NCBI GenBank assembly: GCA_000310025.1
Contig: FN649740.1
Span: 4,955,802 to 5,019,801, forward strand
Direction: 5' to 3'
DNA: 64,000 bases
Source: Ectocarpus siliculosus
Lineage: Eukaryota > Sar > Phaeophyceae > Ectocarpales > Ectocarpaceae
Shown: one piece after another, positions 44,978 through 55,518 of the stretch
How positions within the stretch are numbered: position 1 is the first letter of the stretch
Layout: every line of letters begins with the position of its first letter
Program-made: the position numbers and the translations under genes
The notes under the pieces: model-generated
Told to the model about the DNA's origin: nothing
The model's input: the letters and a program-made list of their open reading frames with translations, nothing else
Database searches by the model: none

Positions 44978-46797
44978 GCCGTCTCCGCACTGGAGGTATT
45001 TTTGTGCTTGTGGGGACCGCCGTTCTCTCCTGGTCCGACGCGAATGACACAAAGAAATAGACGAAGCCATGGGGCATGTCGGTGGTCTCTTGTCGGTGGT
45101 CGGTGGTCGTCGCACAATGTTTTTTTTCGCCGTTTCAAAAAGTCGGCATAAATATATGTCAAGATAACGCCTCGATGGAACTCCCCACACACTACAGGTC
45201 AGTGCCGATCGACGGTGAGCGCGTCCACCCAGCTGAAAGAGCAGCCGCACAACAACAACAACACCCAGCTTTTTCGAGGTGAGTACCAAGCATTTTCCTG
45301 GTGCAATTGGTTCTGCAGCCCATTTTCCATATGGTCTCGCTTCCGGTTTTCTCAGCGTTCTGATGACCTCTACACGGCGGTCATGGTTGTGACACCGTTC
45401 TTTCGTCCACGATCACCGAACACAACAGACATCGGCAACACAGCAACGCAAGACAGCAGCACGATTCATCCCGCTGACCTTCTGTTACCGCCCCTGGACA
45501 CCCAGCCCTCGCAGTCAGCGTCCTGTGCACTGAGCTGCTGATCCCTGGTTGCCAGGCGCGTGCTGTGGGGTGTACCGGTAGTGGGCAAAACTAGCATTCT
45601 CTCTGCACCAGCCCCACGAGCGCATCACCAGCCCAACCTTTTGTTTTGAAATCCGACCCACCCCCCCGCACACAGCAGCCCTGCTTGGCGATCAAAACCT
45701 GTGGCGGGCAACACATGTCTCGGGTCTTGTTTGGCCCTCATTTGAAGTTGGTGTCGCAATTTTCCGTAGCCAGAGGCCAGTTTGTCTGTCTGTGTTCGTG
45801 TTTGGCAGGCACACATGGGTCATCACGAGGAAACCAGAGGCGGTTTGTCTGCTGTACGTATTATACACAGTAAGACCACTGCTTGTAAAGGTGTGCTTGT
45901 CATGCGGTGTTCCGAGAGCATGTATTCAAATGTCGAAATAATACTGCCGCGGCTCTAATTGGCAAGCCTCTGCGTGTTGGCGTGNNNNNNNNNNNNNNNN
46001 NNNNNNNNNNNNNNNNNNNNNNNNNNNNNNNNNNNNNNNNNNNNNNNNNNNNNNNNNNNNNNNNNNNNNNNNNNNNNNNNNNNNAGTCTCTCTCGAGACC
46101 GACTTGTGGGGATGTGATTAAGACATGATGGCTTATTGAACAACAGCAGTTTTTTCGTGCGCGGTGTACTACAGCAGTGTAGCAGCAACTCTGCAGCAGC
46201 AGCAGGGATTCCGCCAACCATGAAGACATGCGTTCCCACACGGCAATTATTTTAGCAGTTGCTTCCCTGTTCCTCCTGCTGTGTTCCTTGTTCAACCTAT
46301 ATAAGAACGAGCCCTTGTCTTGGGATTGTGCATCAGCAGGTGCTTGCTGTTGAGTATCCATCCGTATATATTTGCTACAGTACTACAATCGTGTCAGCAT
46401 GTCCGTTGACTGGTTAAAGTTTCGAGGCAAGCCTCTCCCAGAGTCTGCGGGCTGCGGGCCACATACTGTACATGTGAAAAATAAAAAATAAATAAAAGAT
46501 AAAATGAGTACCCACAGTAGCGTCATAACGTATTTACAAGATTACAACGACCTACTAAGATACAGACCGCAGGGTTGCTTGAAACTGGCATTTTCCCATG
46601 ATACTGTTCCTCGTTGTCTGCTACTTCTTGCGCGCCTGAGATTGACGAACAATCACCGATGAGCCGTTTTGTGCAACTGTAAGTCGCCGCTCCCTATGGC
46701 ATACAGCGAAGCCAGCACATTTGTGCAGTAGAATTAGGAGCAAGGTGCGTGCAGCTGCTGCATTTTTTGGTGGGGGGGCACCACCGCCGGAGAAAAT
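44978..46797. other. intergenic, no gene recognised
   Basis: This is the upstream side of the charged-helix gene, whose promoter is presumably just above 44977. No convincing exons were found on either strand. It contains the second assembly gap. Confidence 0.4.
45985..46084. other. assembly gap (100 N)
   Basis: Exactly 100 undetermined bases; the true length is unknown. Flanking sequence is not obviously repeated within this window. Confidence 0.99.
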
Positions 46798-47486
46798 CCC
46801 CCTACATGTAGTAGACCAAGAGGGCACGTGGATTCAAATACGTGATGCACACACACACATACCCTCCCCCCCCCCCCTATTTTTCAGGGGCTTATTTCAG
46901 TTTGGTCAAGGGGCTTATTGTATAGGATTTAAAATGGTTATAATATGGCCCATATATTCCATAATGGATAGGCTTTTATGTAACATTATAAAACCCCTAC
47001 AATAAAAAGGGGAATATGACCCCCCCCCAAATCCCAAACCTTTTTTGTGTAGCCCCTTTTAACGACAGCAGTCCATCAATGTGGTCCTCCTTCAACAGCA
47101 AGGAAGGGTATCAGCAAGCAAGCCCCTTGTCTGCTGTTCCCTATAGAGAAGACAGGGTTCACACCAGCAGCAGCCTCATGTGTAGGCTTTATTACACACA
47201 CTAAATTTATTACATGCAATGTACCCACAACACACAGCAGCGGTCTGAACTTCAAGAAGGAAGTAAGTAAGAGAGGTGTAAGGTTTAGAATAGCCATATG
47301 CATGATTAGTAAATTTTATACAATAGAACATGTATAGGTTATACTATACCATACTATTTCCTACATATATCTATGTATACGGTATATAACATACCTCCCC
47401 CTGATAGAGGTCCTTAATCCAGTTTTGGGGTGTGCATCACGTATTTGAATCCACGTGCCCTCTTGAGAGGACTACAGGGGGGGTCC
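46798..47486. mobile_element. MITE-like element with 35-bp perfect inverted repeats
   Basis: The segment 46818-46852 (AAGAGGGCACGTGGATTCAA...) is the exact reverse complement of 47430-47464. Weaker inverted similarity extends outward to CCCCCTACATGTAGTAG on the left and CTACAGGGGGG on the right, giving about 690 bp. The interior is AT-rich with repeated AAGGGGCTTAT-like phrases and no coding. Target duplication and superfamily are not resolved. Confidence 0.65.
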
Positions 47487-47506
47487 TCAGTAGAGAACTA
47501 CAGGGG

Positions 47507-48180
47507 GGGGGGGGTGCACTCATAGTCGTGCATGCCGTAGTCCTTTGACCATTGACCTCCCATCCCTACAAAACCGGGACGGAACACGCCCGGTTCTCAC
47601 CGGACCAAGCTCTCACATCACCAAGCGCGAAACGCCCTGAGGTATTTGGCGAATCGCATGAAGGGTGAGCTGCATCCTGCTAAGGGTGTTCGGCATCTTG
47701 TGCTTACTTCCTTGCGTACGGATGACAGCTACGTATGACTTAATTTATTTTCTGGTGCTTTCACTTCCAGAGACAGTTGTACGCACTGTGTAACTGCCTC
47801 GAGGAAGCTTGACCATTTTAACACAACGTGGTGCGATCATCCCCCGTTGCGCGGAGTGAGGTTTCTCGACCCCGCACAACATGATCTACTCGACCACCAT
47901 TATGGTTACCGCCAAACAAAAAACCGAGGTAAAAAAAAAAAAACGGTAACCTGGTTGCCGAGTTCACGAAGTGAATTGGCTTGTTTTACAACGTCGTTGC
48001 CAAGCGACGAAAACCCAATCCCGATGGCAAACACCGAGTGGGGGGCTTGTTTTACAACGTCGTTGCCAAGCGACGAAAACCCAAACCCCGATGGCAAACA
48101 CCGGGGGGGGCGGCTTGTTTTACAACGTCGTTGCCAAGCGACGAAAACCCAACCCCGATGGCAAACACCGGGGGGGGGGG
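47507..48180 (+). mobile_element. retroposon-like element with internal minisatellite, copy 2
   Basis: This begins GTGCACTCATAGTCGTGCAT after a G run and matches the reverse complement of 26060-26656 along most of its length (AGCTTGACCATTTTAACACA, CGTGGTGCGATCATCCCCC). Its right part is a minisatellite of about three units of roughly 66 bp (about 47978-48170). Each unit reads GGCTTGTTTTACAACGTCGT, CCAAGCGACGAAAACCC and GATGGCAAACACCGGGG. Both sides carry ACTACAGGGGGGG, a likely 12-13-bp target duplication. The two copies differ in repeat number, so the array is variable. Confidence 0.65.
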
Positions 48181-49142
48181 GGGACTACAGGGGGGGTGTT
48201 GAAAAATGTACTGGTATCCACCTACATTGAACAGATGTTTTTGTCTTAGCACCAACTGGTATCACTGATATAAATCATCAGTGTATAGACTGAAATAGAC
48301 TCGAAATAAGTGAAGTACCCGGCCGGTTTCCCTCCACTCACTGAAAAGACTTCAACACATCCCTTACGACTGTGGCTATATCTCGAATGGGTATCAGTCT
48401 TTCTGTGAGGTTACATATACTTTCTAAGAACAGTTTGGGGGTGTTCTCTTGAAAAGACCATCCTTACCCCCCAAGTGCATCGTCATGTATTGATTACAGT
48501 ATGTGCCTGGTTTGAAATATTTCGGCGGTATCGGACCGCTGCTTCTCTGGGCGTACCGAACTGCGGTATCTACATGTCCAACTGATGTGTGCCCGTTGCG
48601 TATTACCCCCGCCAGCGCGCTCTGAGTAATACCTCGCATGCCTTCAAGCTGATCATAGTTTTCCTGCCGTACTGCTGTAGTGGCGTGAGGACTTTCTCCG
48701 TCTGTGTTTCCTCTCTCTTTTTTTTTTGGAGGGAGGTGCGGCCACCATCCAGGCGGTGCAATATAGCCAGCTGCAAGGGGGGGCAAGAAAAGTCTATTTA
48801 GTAGATCCAGCGGGCGCAACCTCGGGAAGGTATGCTGCTTAAATGAAAGCCAGGCTTGGTCGATAGTGAACGGAGACAGTCAGACAGTTGGGTGACAAGT
48901 TCGACGGCATCAATAGCAAAGATGGTGTGTTAAATGAGAACCAGCACAACCCATACCATCGCCCACCATCGGTACCCGTACCCCACAAACACCCCACCCG
49001 AACTGCACACCCAGCTCATTCATCAAGCGAGCACAGGAGCAACGAGCGGGAGGGACACGCAAACCGGAGTGTTGGCGTGGGTAGGAGCGGCGAGGGAAAG
49101 AACAGCACCGGCTTCAGCACCAGCAGAGTCAGAGCGTTCGTC
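48181..49142. promoter_or_regulatory. upstream region of NTF2, presumed promoter and 5' UTR
   Basis: No other gene is recognised. The NTF2 frame stays open upstream to about 48888 but without an ATG, so the first ATG at 49143 is taken as the start. No core promoter motif could be assigned. Confidence 0.35.
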
Positions 49143-52100
49143 ATGTCGGGGGAAGAGGTGGCCAAGGCGTTCTTGACGCACTTTTACAGCAAGTTTGCCA
49201 ACAACGGGGCACAGGCGAGCACAGGAGAGTCGTGTTGCTGGGTGGGCGTGTTTGGTTGGGGTAGTCGGGGGCTTGCTGTCGGTGCATCGTCTGGGTCTGC
49301 TGTTACGCGTGCCGTTGCTGGTAGTGTTGCTGGCGGGCAGTATGGCCCCGCGGCTCCCGTATGCCACCGACTTGTTGGCGCACGTAAAACCAAAAGAAGT
49401 CGAGCCTGCCTGTGATTGCTTTTCACCATTGTCACTTTTTGCGGACGGTGAGCTAGCTCCGTCGTGTGGGCGGTGTCTGAGACTCCTGTAAACTGGTCTG
49501 GTCTTCCGAGCAGTGGGCGCATCTGCGGGGTGTTTTTTTGCAGATGGGAGCGCGACCACTTGCCGGTCTAGCCAACGAATGAGCTGCTGGTTGAGATTGC
49601 ATCCCGCCCCGTCAGTTCCGGTGTTTGTATCCGGGCTTCCGCGGGTCTTTTCACGGTTAAATAGCAAACCTAAGAGATTCAGAGACAACTTCAACTTTGC
49701 CAGAAGCACGACGGGGTCGGCTCCGTACAAGAAGAAAAAAATATGTATCGAAAAAAACGTGAGGCGGCGATAGGTGCATGAGGCCAGAGACAAATGGGCT
49801 GTCCCCCACACAACGCGGCGGGCTGTTGTGTTTGCATGTGTCCCTTACATGTTCGACTGCACTTACAGTCGATGGTATGGAGAAAATGACGCCAGTAGTG
49901 CTGTAGACTGTTTAGGTTCGCCCATGCTCTACGTGGGCGGTCTACATACATGTATGTACTACTGGCTGCTTTACAGGACTGGCTGAGAGCATTAATCTGC
50001 CTCGCACATGTTGGACAGCATCAGTCGACTACCTGGTCACTGTTTCGGTTCAATCACCCTGATTTTTATGTCCTCCCCCCCGGGCTCTTGCTGCCTACCT
50101 CGCTTCGCCCTTGTCTCGACGGCTGATGAACTCACAGCTGGACCAGTTGGGCGCTCTTTACCAACCCACCTCGATGCTCACGATAGAGGGGAACCAGGTG
50201 GTAGGAGCCACCAACATTGTCGCCAAGTACAAGGTGAGCGCAGGTAGCGACACAGGGAAGGAACACTTCATGCTGTTGTCGGTAGCATGCAACAACACGT
50301 GTTTCTCTCAGCACGATAGTTCTTTTCGCCCGAGTCATGGCGAAAATGTAAGAACCATCTCGTTTAGTGTAGCTCGTGGAAGTGTAGAACGTCGCGGTTG
50401 CTGCATTTTCTCACCTCTCGATTGTTCCGGAAGGGTACACGGTACAGCAAGGAAAGGTCCGGCAAAGGGAGCAGAGTGCATCGCCCCGTCCGAAAGCTGA
50501 GTCATAGCGAAAAGAGACTAAAGAAGTGCATTCGTACAAAAGCAATTTTGGAGAAGAACATTCTCATAAGAGCTATCTTCGCACAGTAGTTAATTTTGTT
50601 CACGATCGAAGAGCTCCCCCCGCACCACGAAGTATTTCATATGCCGGTAAACAGAAGAAAAAAAGTATTCCAAGCGGGGTTCGAACCCGCGACCTCCACC
50701 ATGTCAAGGTGGCGTCATAACCAACTAGACCATCGGAACCTGGTGCACCCCTTTCGTTGTGTATCTACTGAATAATGTCTGGGTCTTGCGGAAGACGAGT
50801 AGAAGAGGTCGGCCGTACGCCAGTATGCGTCAGAAGCGAATGTTATTTTTCTTGCATTGATGGGGGTACGGTATCTTGGCCATTGGCACCTTTCGATGGG
50901 GTGGTAAGGGGCATGATGGCCAATTCAAGCAGAATCTACTGACGCAAACACGACGTGTTTTTCACGTGTTTGTTGTCTGGCGGCTACAGTACAAGAAAAC
51001 GTTCTGATATCTTGTCTTGTCAGTACCTTCTGACCTCCGCACTCGTGCAAAAAACTCGAAAAAAAATAAATCAAAAAAGGAAAAATAAAGAATGCCTGGT
51101 AATAGTTTTCTTTTCTGCTGCCCACCGAGCCAATTTTTTTTTTTATGTTGAACGTCGTCAACACCCGATGAACACTCTTGTCCTTGTCCTTTCAACGCGA
51201 TTAGGGCTGTCTTTTATGGCGCCATGAGGGACTCCCGAGGCTCACTCGAATGTGTGGCCGTATGCATACGGATGAGGAGAACACGAGTGACGGCCCGCTC
51301 ACCGGGTTTTAGGGTGGTGTCCTGTCGGTCGTTTAAACGTTTTTTTTTTTTTTCCAGGATCTGGGGGGAAACCTGCAGTTTCAGCCGGACACGCTTGATG
51401 TGCAGATGGGCACTACCACTAGCGCCCTCCTGGCCGTCGTCACCGGCAAGCTCAAGGTACTGTGTGCAGATGGCATCTGGTGCCATGGTCTATGTACGGT
51501 TTGCAATTTTGCCATGTACAGCGACGGCAAGCCTGTTGGATCTCTTGCAGCATTCTCTCACCGCTCTCTCTCTGCAGTTTGCTTTGCAACAGTAGTGGCG
51601 CTTCTTTTGAGCGTGTGGCTGGTTTCGGCCGGTCGGCATCTTTTGGCACAGAGATACTGCTGTAGGCACAGGCTGAATATTGAAGTTGTTTTGATACTTT
51701 GGATTGGGCCGGTGCTCGTTCAACGCAGGGTGCCCTCTATTCTGTGGGCGAAACCGCCTGCCCCCCCGCCCAACACACACGGCACCCTGCATCGTATTCA
51801 GTACTCAGGAGAGTATACCTCTACAGTCTACAGCATCTCAAATTGAAAGGCTCTCTCCGGGTCTATGATGGTCCTCTCAGCGGTCGTTGGCTAGTTTTTG
51901 ACTGTGGGAAGAACATTTCTGTTGCCTTGAGCACTCTCACCAAGAGGCACGCGGAAGCAATCAAGTCACAAAACATTTTTTTTTCATCAAGACTGCCGCA
52001 ACATCCAAACCGATGCTGCTGAAACTGTCTCCTGGCGTGTGTGTTTTCTCATTTTGGCTCTGTGGACAGATCGACAACGGGAACCAGCTTCACTACCTTC

Positions 52101-52177
52101 AGATGTTCCAGCTCGTGAGCACGGGGCCGGGAGCGTACTACGTTCACAACGACATCCTCCGCCTCATCTACAGCTAG
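49143..52177 (+). CDS. NTF2: nuclear transport factor 2 (NTF2), complete, four exons
   Basis: Exons are 49143-49214, 50138-50233, 51358-51456 and 52070-52177. All are phase 0, giving 124 residues plus stop; NTF2 proteins are usually about 125. The order of motifs follows the family: EEVAKAFLTHFYSKF, LGALYQPTSMLTIEGNQ, VGATNIVAKY, ALLAVVTGKLK, LHYLQMFQLV and the C-terminal YYVHNDILRLIYS. NTF2 is a small dimeric alpha+beta cone that carries Ran-GDP back into the nucleus through FG nucleoporins (established knowledge). The first donor appears to be GC (CACAG|GCGAGC); using it gives the best family length, and a GT donor 27 bp downstream would add nine residues to a loop. The other donors are GTGAGC and GTACTG. 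A tRNA gene lies antisense in intron 2. This is the surest call in the window. Confidence 0.95.
50657..50665 (-). terminator. RNA polymerase III terminator of the tRNA gene
   Basis: On the minus strand a run of seven T follows within two bases of the discriminator base, the standard Pol III stop signal. Confidence 0.8.
50666..50739 (-). tRNA. tRNA with anticodon GAC (valine)
   Basis: The 74-nt minus-strand sequence folds as a cloverleaf. The acceptor is GTTCCGA with TTGGAAT, then discriminator A. The D-arm is GTC...GAC, the anticodon stem CCACC/GGTGG has the loop TTGACAT, and the T-stem GCGGG/CCCGC has the loop TTCGAAC. Box A (TGGTCTAGTTGG) and box B (GGTTCGAACCC) are intact. A T7 run follows directly as an RNA polymerase III terminator. 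It has no intron and no encoded CCA. The D-arm resembles eukaryotic valine tRNAs. Two acceptor pairs are G-U. GAC reads Val GUC/GUU; eukaryotic nuclei normally use AAC for this box, which is noteworthy. Confidence 0.9.
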
Positions 52178-52277
52178 TTCGTTTCTTCTCCCGCTATATT
52201 TCTTCCTTTTTTTTTTTTTTTTGTGAGGCGAGAGACGATTGAGCAGGCATCAACGTTTGCGTCAACCCGCCAGCATA

Positions 52278-52497
52278 CCGCAGGCTGGATAAGATGCCAA
52301 GGCAGCCCCTGGGCCGAGTTTCGCAGCCCGATATCTCCATAGCGAAGAGGATGCCAAAATCAAATCAGCACGTATTTCGGAAAAGCTCTCGCCGAGACGG
52401 TCCCAACGCCTCCCACCATTTTCGGGACCGGTGCTGGTCTTTCCCGCGGGGTATTCAGGCTTTGAAAACAGGTCTAGGGTGTGTGGTTCCATACGGC
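52278..52497. mobile_element. diverged copy of the 55.3-kb palindromic MITE, opposite orientation
   Basis: The core AGCTCTCGCCGAGACGGTCC followed by CAACGCC (about 52385-52410) matches the reverse complement of 55300-55516 with few changes. The ends remain weakly inverted: CCGCAGG through CCCCTGGGCCGA on the left, and CCTAGACC through CCGTATGG in the right arm. The target TA is kept only on the left. An old, decayed copy. Confidence 0.6.
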
Positions 52498-53897
52498 AAC
52501 CTGCGTGACTGGTGCTGAAACCACCTACAATAGAGCGTTTGCGCCGAAACGGGAGGGGGGTAGCGTATAGATGATGACTGGCTTGCTAAGTTGACACACA
52601 GAAAGAGATCTGGAAGGAAAAGTCGTGGCCCATATTTTGTTTTTGCAGCTGTCGTTGGGGTCTGAGAATATATATATATATATATTTCTTCGTCTACTTT
52701 TGTTTCGTGTGGCTAGTCGGGTTTACTTCGAATTACCGACCAAATATCGGCATATGCGCCAGTGTTGCTTTCTCGCGGATTTTGGTGTGATTCATGCGGG
52801 ACTCCGCACGAATGTTCGTGTATTTGCTGGGTGGGCGGAGTTTGCTTGTTTTCGGCCCGGCCCCTGCTCCGGGATGCGTTCATGTTGCTCTGAAGGTCAT
52901 TGCTATTCCAGCAACAATAGGACAAAGCTGTTTCTTCTTGGCATGTCTCTCCCTCGCGGTGTAGGTTTTTGTAGAGTATTTGGCAGGGGGAAAACATTTT
53001 CAGAGTGAGAGCGCGCTGTTTCGGCCGTGAGTTTGATTGATTCAGGTTCTGGGAGGTTCCCATGGGTGGTCGTGCTCCTCCAGAGTGTGGGCTCCCTTCG
53101 TCCCTCCCGAAGGAAGAGGGGGCCTAGATGGGAATGGTCGCGCGGCATCCGACTCTCCGAGGGCCGGTGCAGGCCGCATGAAAAGGGGGTACACACACAT
53201 TTGCTGTTTGAGGGGGTGACGGAGAATGGGAGAGGGGGGGACTTCGGGGATGGACCCAGAACGTACCCCCTCTCGATGGTACGCCTTCGGAGGGCCGGCC
53301 GCGATGTGAAAGCTGTACCTATTTTTCTTTGAGCATCTTGAACCGGTTTGTTGAATGGTATAAGGCTTGTGGACGTGGGATCCAGGGGCGGGGGCTGGGC
53401 TTGTTGTGGAAGTGGAATGGATCGAAACGGTTTTTTGGTGTAGGGGGCGTTAAACAAGAAGATTGGTTTTGGAATCAGGCAGGTATGTAAAGTTGTGTGT
53501 CTCATCCTTCAGGGGTCATTCGGGGCAGGGGGGGAAAGGATGGGGGATGAGATCGCTTGTGGTGGTTTGAAATGCGATCGGTTGGCTGGCATATTCCACC
53601 ACGCAGACGGATTTGATGTATCGTGGGGGGTGGGAGGGTTGGTTGCGTTCATTCGTTGGTTTAGGAAGAACCGGGTTTCGGAGTACAAAACAGCGTTTGA
53701 CGGACTTGCATATCAATGTACGCGTCGCAGTGGGTGCGAATGCTAGCGAGTCGTGCTCCCGGACGCTGCGTGGTACTAGGCAGGTGAGGCTGTATGGCAC
53801 TTTATGCTGCTCGGCCGTGTCAAGTTGCGTGTTTTTTTTTGTGGCACGCAATGTCGAACAGGGTGATTCGGTTAGTCAGTCAAACGAGTTGCCGCTT

Positions 53898-53961
<64 letters not shown>

Positions 53962-54199
53962 ATTGACCATCTTCAGACTGGCTGCTAGTAGTACGTCCCA
54001 TTACCACGGCTCTCACGCGAGTGAGTCTGGTCTTGAGACGCGAGCAAATTGTTACTGATCCCGGCCGAATAGGAGTGCGTATCATCATTGAAGGCGCATT
54101 GACATTGACTCGCACCGAGCGTAAGTTGGACGTAAAGTCGTAAACAGCCATTCATTGCTGCTGCTGTCTCATCGACCGTCTACGATCATATCGTGACTA
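52498..54199. other. intergenic, no gene recognised
   Basis: Downstream of NTF2. Contains an AT dinucleotide run at about 52670-52685 and the CTG array listed separately. Minus-strand open frames at about 52.9-53.5 kb carry no recognisable domain and no exon pattern. Confidence 0.4.
53900..53961. repeat. (CTG)n trinucleotide microsatellite, about 20 units
   Basis: Uninterrupted TGC/CTG repeat of about 62 bp ending at CTATTGACC. No exon context is evident, so it is treated as a non-coding microsatellite. Confidence 0.95.
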
Positions 54200-54812
54200 C
54201 AGGTAGCGCCCGCAGTTCAGAAATGCTTATTTCAGGCTCAGGCTCAAATTCTTATTGTGGGCTATATAAACTCAGCGTCGTCAATTTCTTATGTCAAGTT
54301 TCTTGTTTTTTCGTGCCGCCAAATCCTGCTGAATTTCTTAAATCGGCAATTTTCTTATTTAAAAAAGTTCTCTGCTCAAGAGAGCTGGCGGAGAGCACCA
54401 TCAAAACCGTACAGCAGACAGCATATCGTGGTTCGCGGCCTGTCTGGTGGGCTGCGCCAGAGCCGGAGCGCCAGAGCCGGCAAGGGGCCGGAGAGGGTGT
54501 CGCAAAAAAAAAAACACTCCCCCTTCGTCGTACAACTAATAATGCACTTGGGAGGGGGGGGATAGTGGGAGAGGGGGAAAAGAGCGAGAGATAGGAGGAG
54601 CTGTGGGGTGTTTCATATTCGACACACTCTCCCGTAACCCCTCGTTTCCTATGTAGTAGGGCAGCGGTCGCCGCTGTTTCTGATTTGAGACATTTATTTT
54701 TGTGTGACCCAAACTGAGCGATGTTTCTTACCTATTTTCTTATTTTTCGTGGAAAAGTGAGCCTCTTCGACTATTTCTTTTAAAAATAATTCTTAATTGC
54801 GGGCGCCAACTG
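54200..54812. mobile_element. MITE related to the pogo-like element at 10.4 kb
   Basis: The left end begins CAGGTAGCGCCCGCAGTTCA at 54200. The right end, reverse-complemented from 54812, reads CAGTTGGCGCCCGCAATTAA. Both sides have TA as target duplication (54198-54199 and 54813-54814). Many TTTCTTA or ATTCTTA motifs lie inside both ends, mirroring the AAGAA motifs of 10401-12226. The consensus start CAG....GCCCGCANTTAAGAAT is shared with that element, whose interior has transposase remains. No coding here. A non-autonomous family member is inferred. Confidence 0.75.
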
Positions 54813-54814
54813 TA

Positions 54815-55299
54815 GTTGAAAATATTCTTTAACGAGGAGTCTGCTGCCAGTTTTGTACAGGCCTTGTCCCGCCTTTCTTCCCTGCATGGGTGGTTTGTAT
54901 TGTGCGTTCACAAGGCATATAAAAACACGCTGGCACATCCCCCTGTCTCGCCATGGAAAAAACAACTCTCTTACTTGTACCGTAGGTTAACTCTTCACAA
55001 ACTGGCGTCGTCTACAAAAAAGCGTCTGCGAAATGAAACAACCCCCTTTGACGGCACAAACTGGTGAGCCAAGGGTATCACGCCCTCCCCTTCCCACGGT
55101 TGGTTTTGTCCGAACGACTAGACAGACGGGGCCCACTCTCATCTCAAGCAACTCCGATCCGATCAGATGTAGCTGGCGAACTTAAATCGAAACGGAAGCG
55201 CAGTCGCCCAATTAGTGTAGAAAACAAAGAGCCCTGCGCATTACGCAAGGAAGCCATACCCCAGCCACACGAGCGCCACGGATGGGACTCATGACGTTA
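54815..55299. other. spacer between two MITEs, no gene recognised
   Basis: No exon pattern, RNA gene or repeat structure was recognised. Confidence 0.4.
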
Positions 55300-55516
55300 C
55301 CGTATATGACACAAGATAACACACCCCCTTGGCCGATTTTCAAAGCTCGATTTCTCAACAGCAGGAAGAGTCACAGCGCCGAAAACGGCGGCGTTGGAAC
55401 CGTCTCGTCGAGAGCTGTTCGAAAACGTTTTGTTTCATTTATGCATCCTCTTCGTCGTGGAGTAATCGAGCTTTGAAAATCGGTCCAGGGGGTGTGTTAT
55501 CTTGTGCCATATACGG
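55300..55516. mobile_element. palindromic MITE with about 55-bp inverted ends and TA target site
   Basis: The left arm begins CCGTATATGACACAAGATAA and runs through CACACCCCC, CCGATTTTCAAAGCTCGATT. The right arm is nearly its exact inverse, ending CATATACGG at 55516. TA flanks both ends (55298-55299 and 55517-55518). The interior is about 100 bp, non-coding. A diverged copy in reverse orientation lies at 52278-52497. TA target choice fits Tc1/mariner-type mobilisation (inference). Confidence 0.8.
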
Positions 55517-55518
55517 TA

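Noticed and set aside
47978-48170. Regularly spaced repeats that might suggest a CRISPR-like array
   Set aside because: The units are contiguous with no unique spacers, lie in a eukaryotic context and belong to a dispersed repeat.
48888-49142. N-terminal extension of NTF2
   Set aside because: The frame is open but has no ATG, and the sequence is low-complexity. NTF2 proteins begin close to the ATG at 49143.
49023-49811. Minus-strand open frame of about 260 codons over the NTF2 start
   Set aside because: NTF2 on the plus strand is a secure family match and this frame has no domain.
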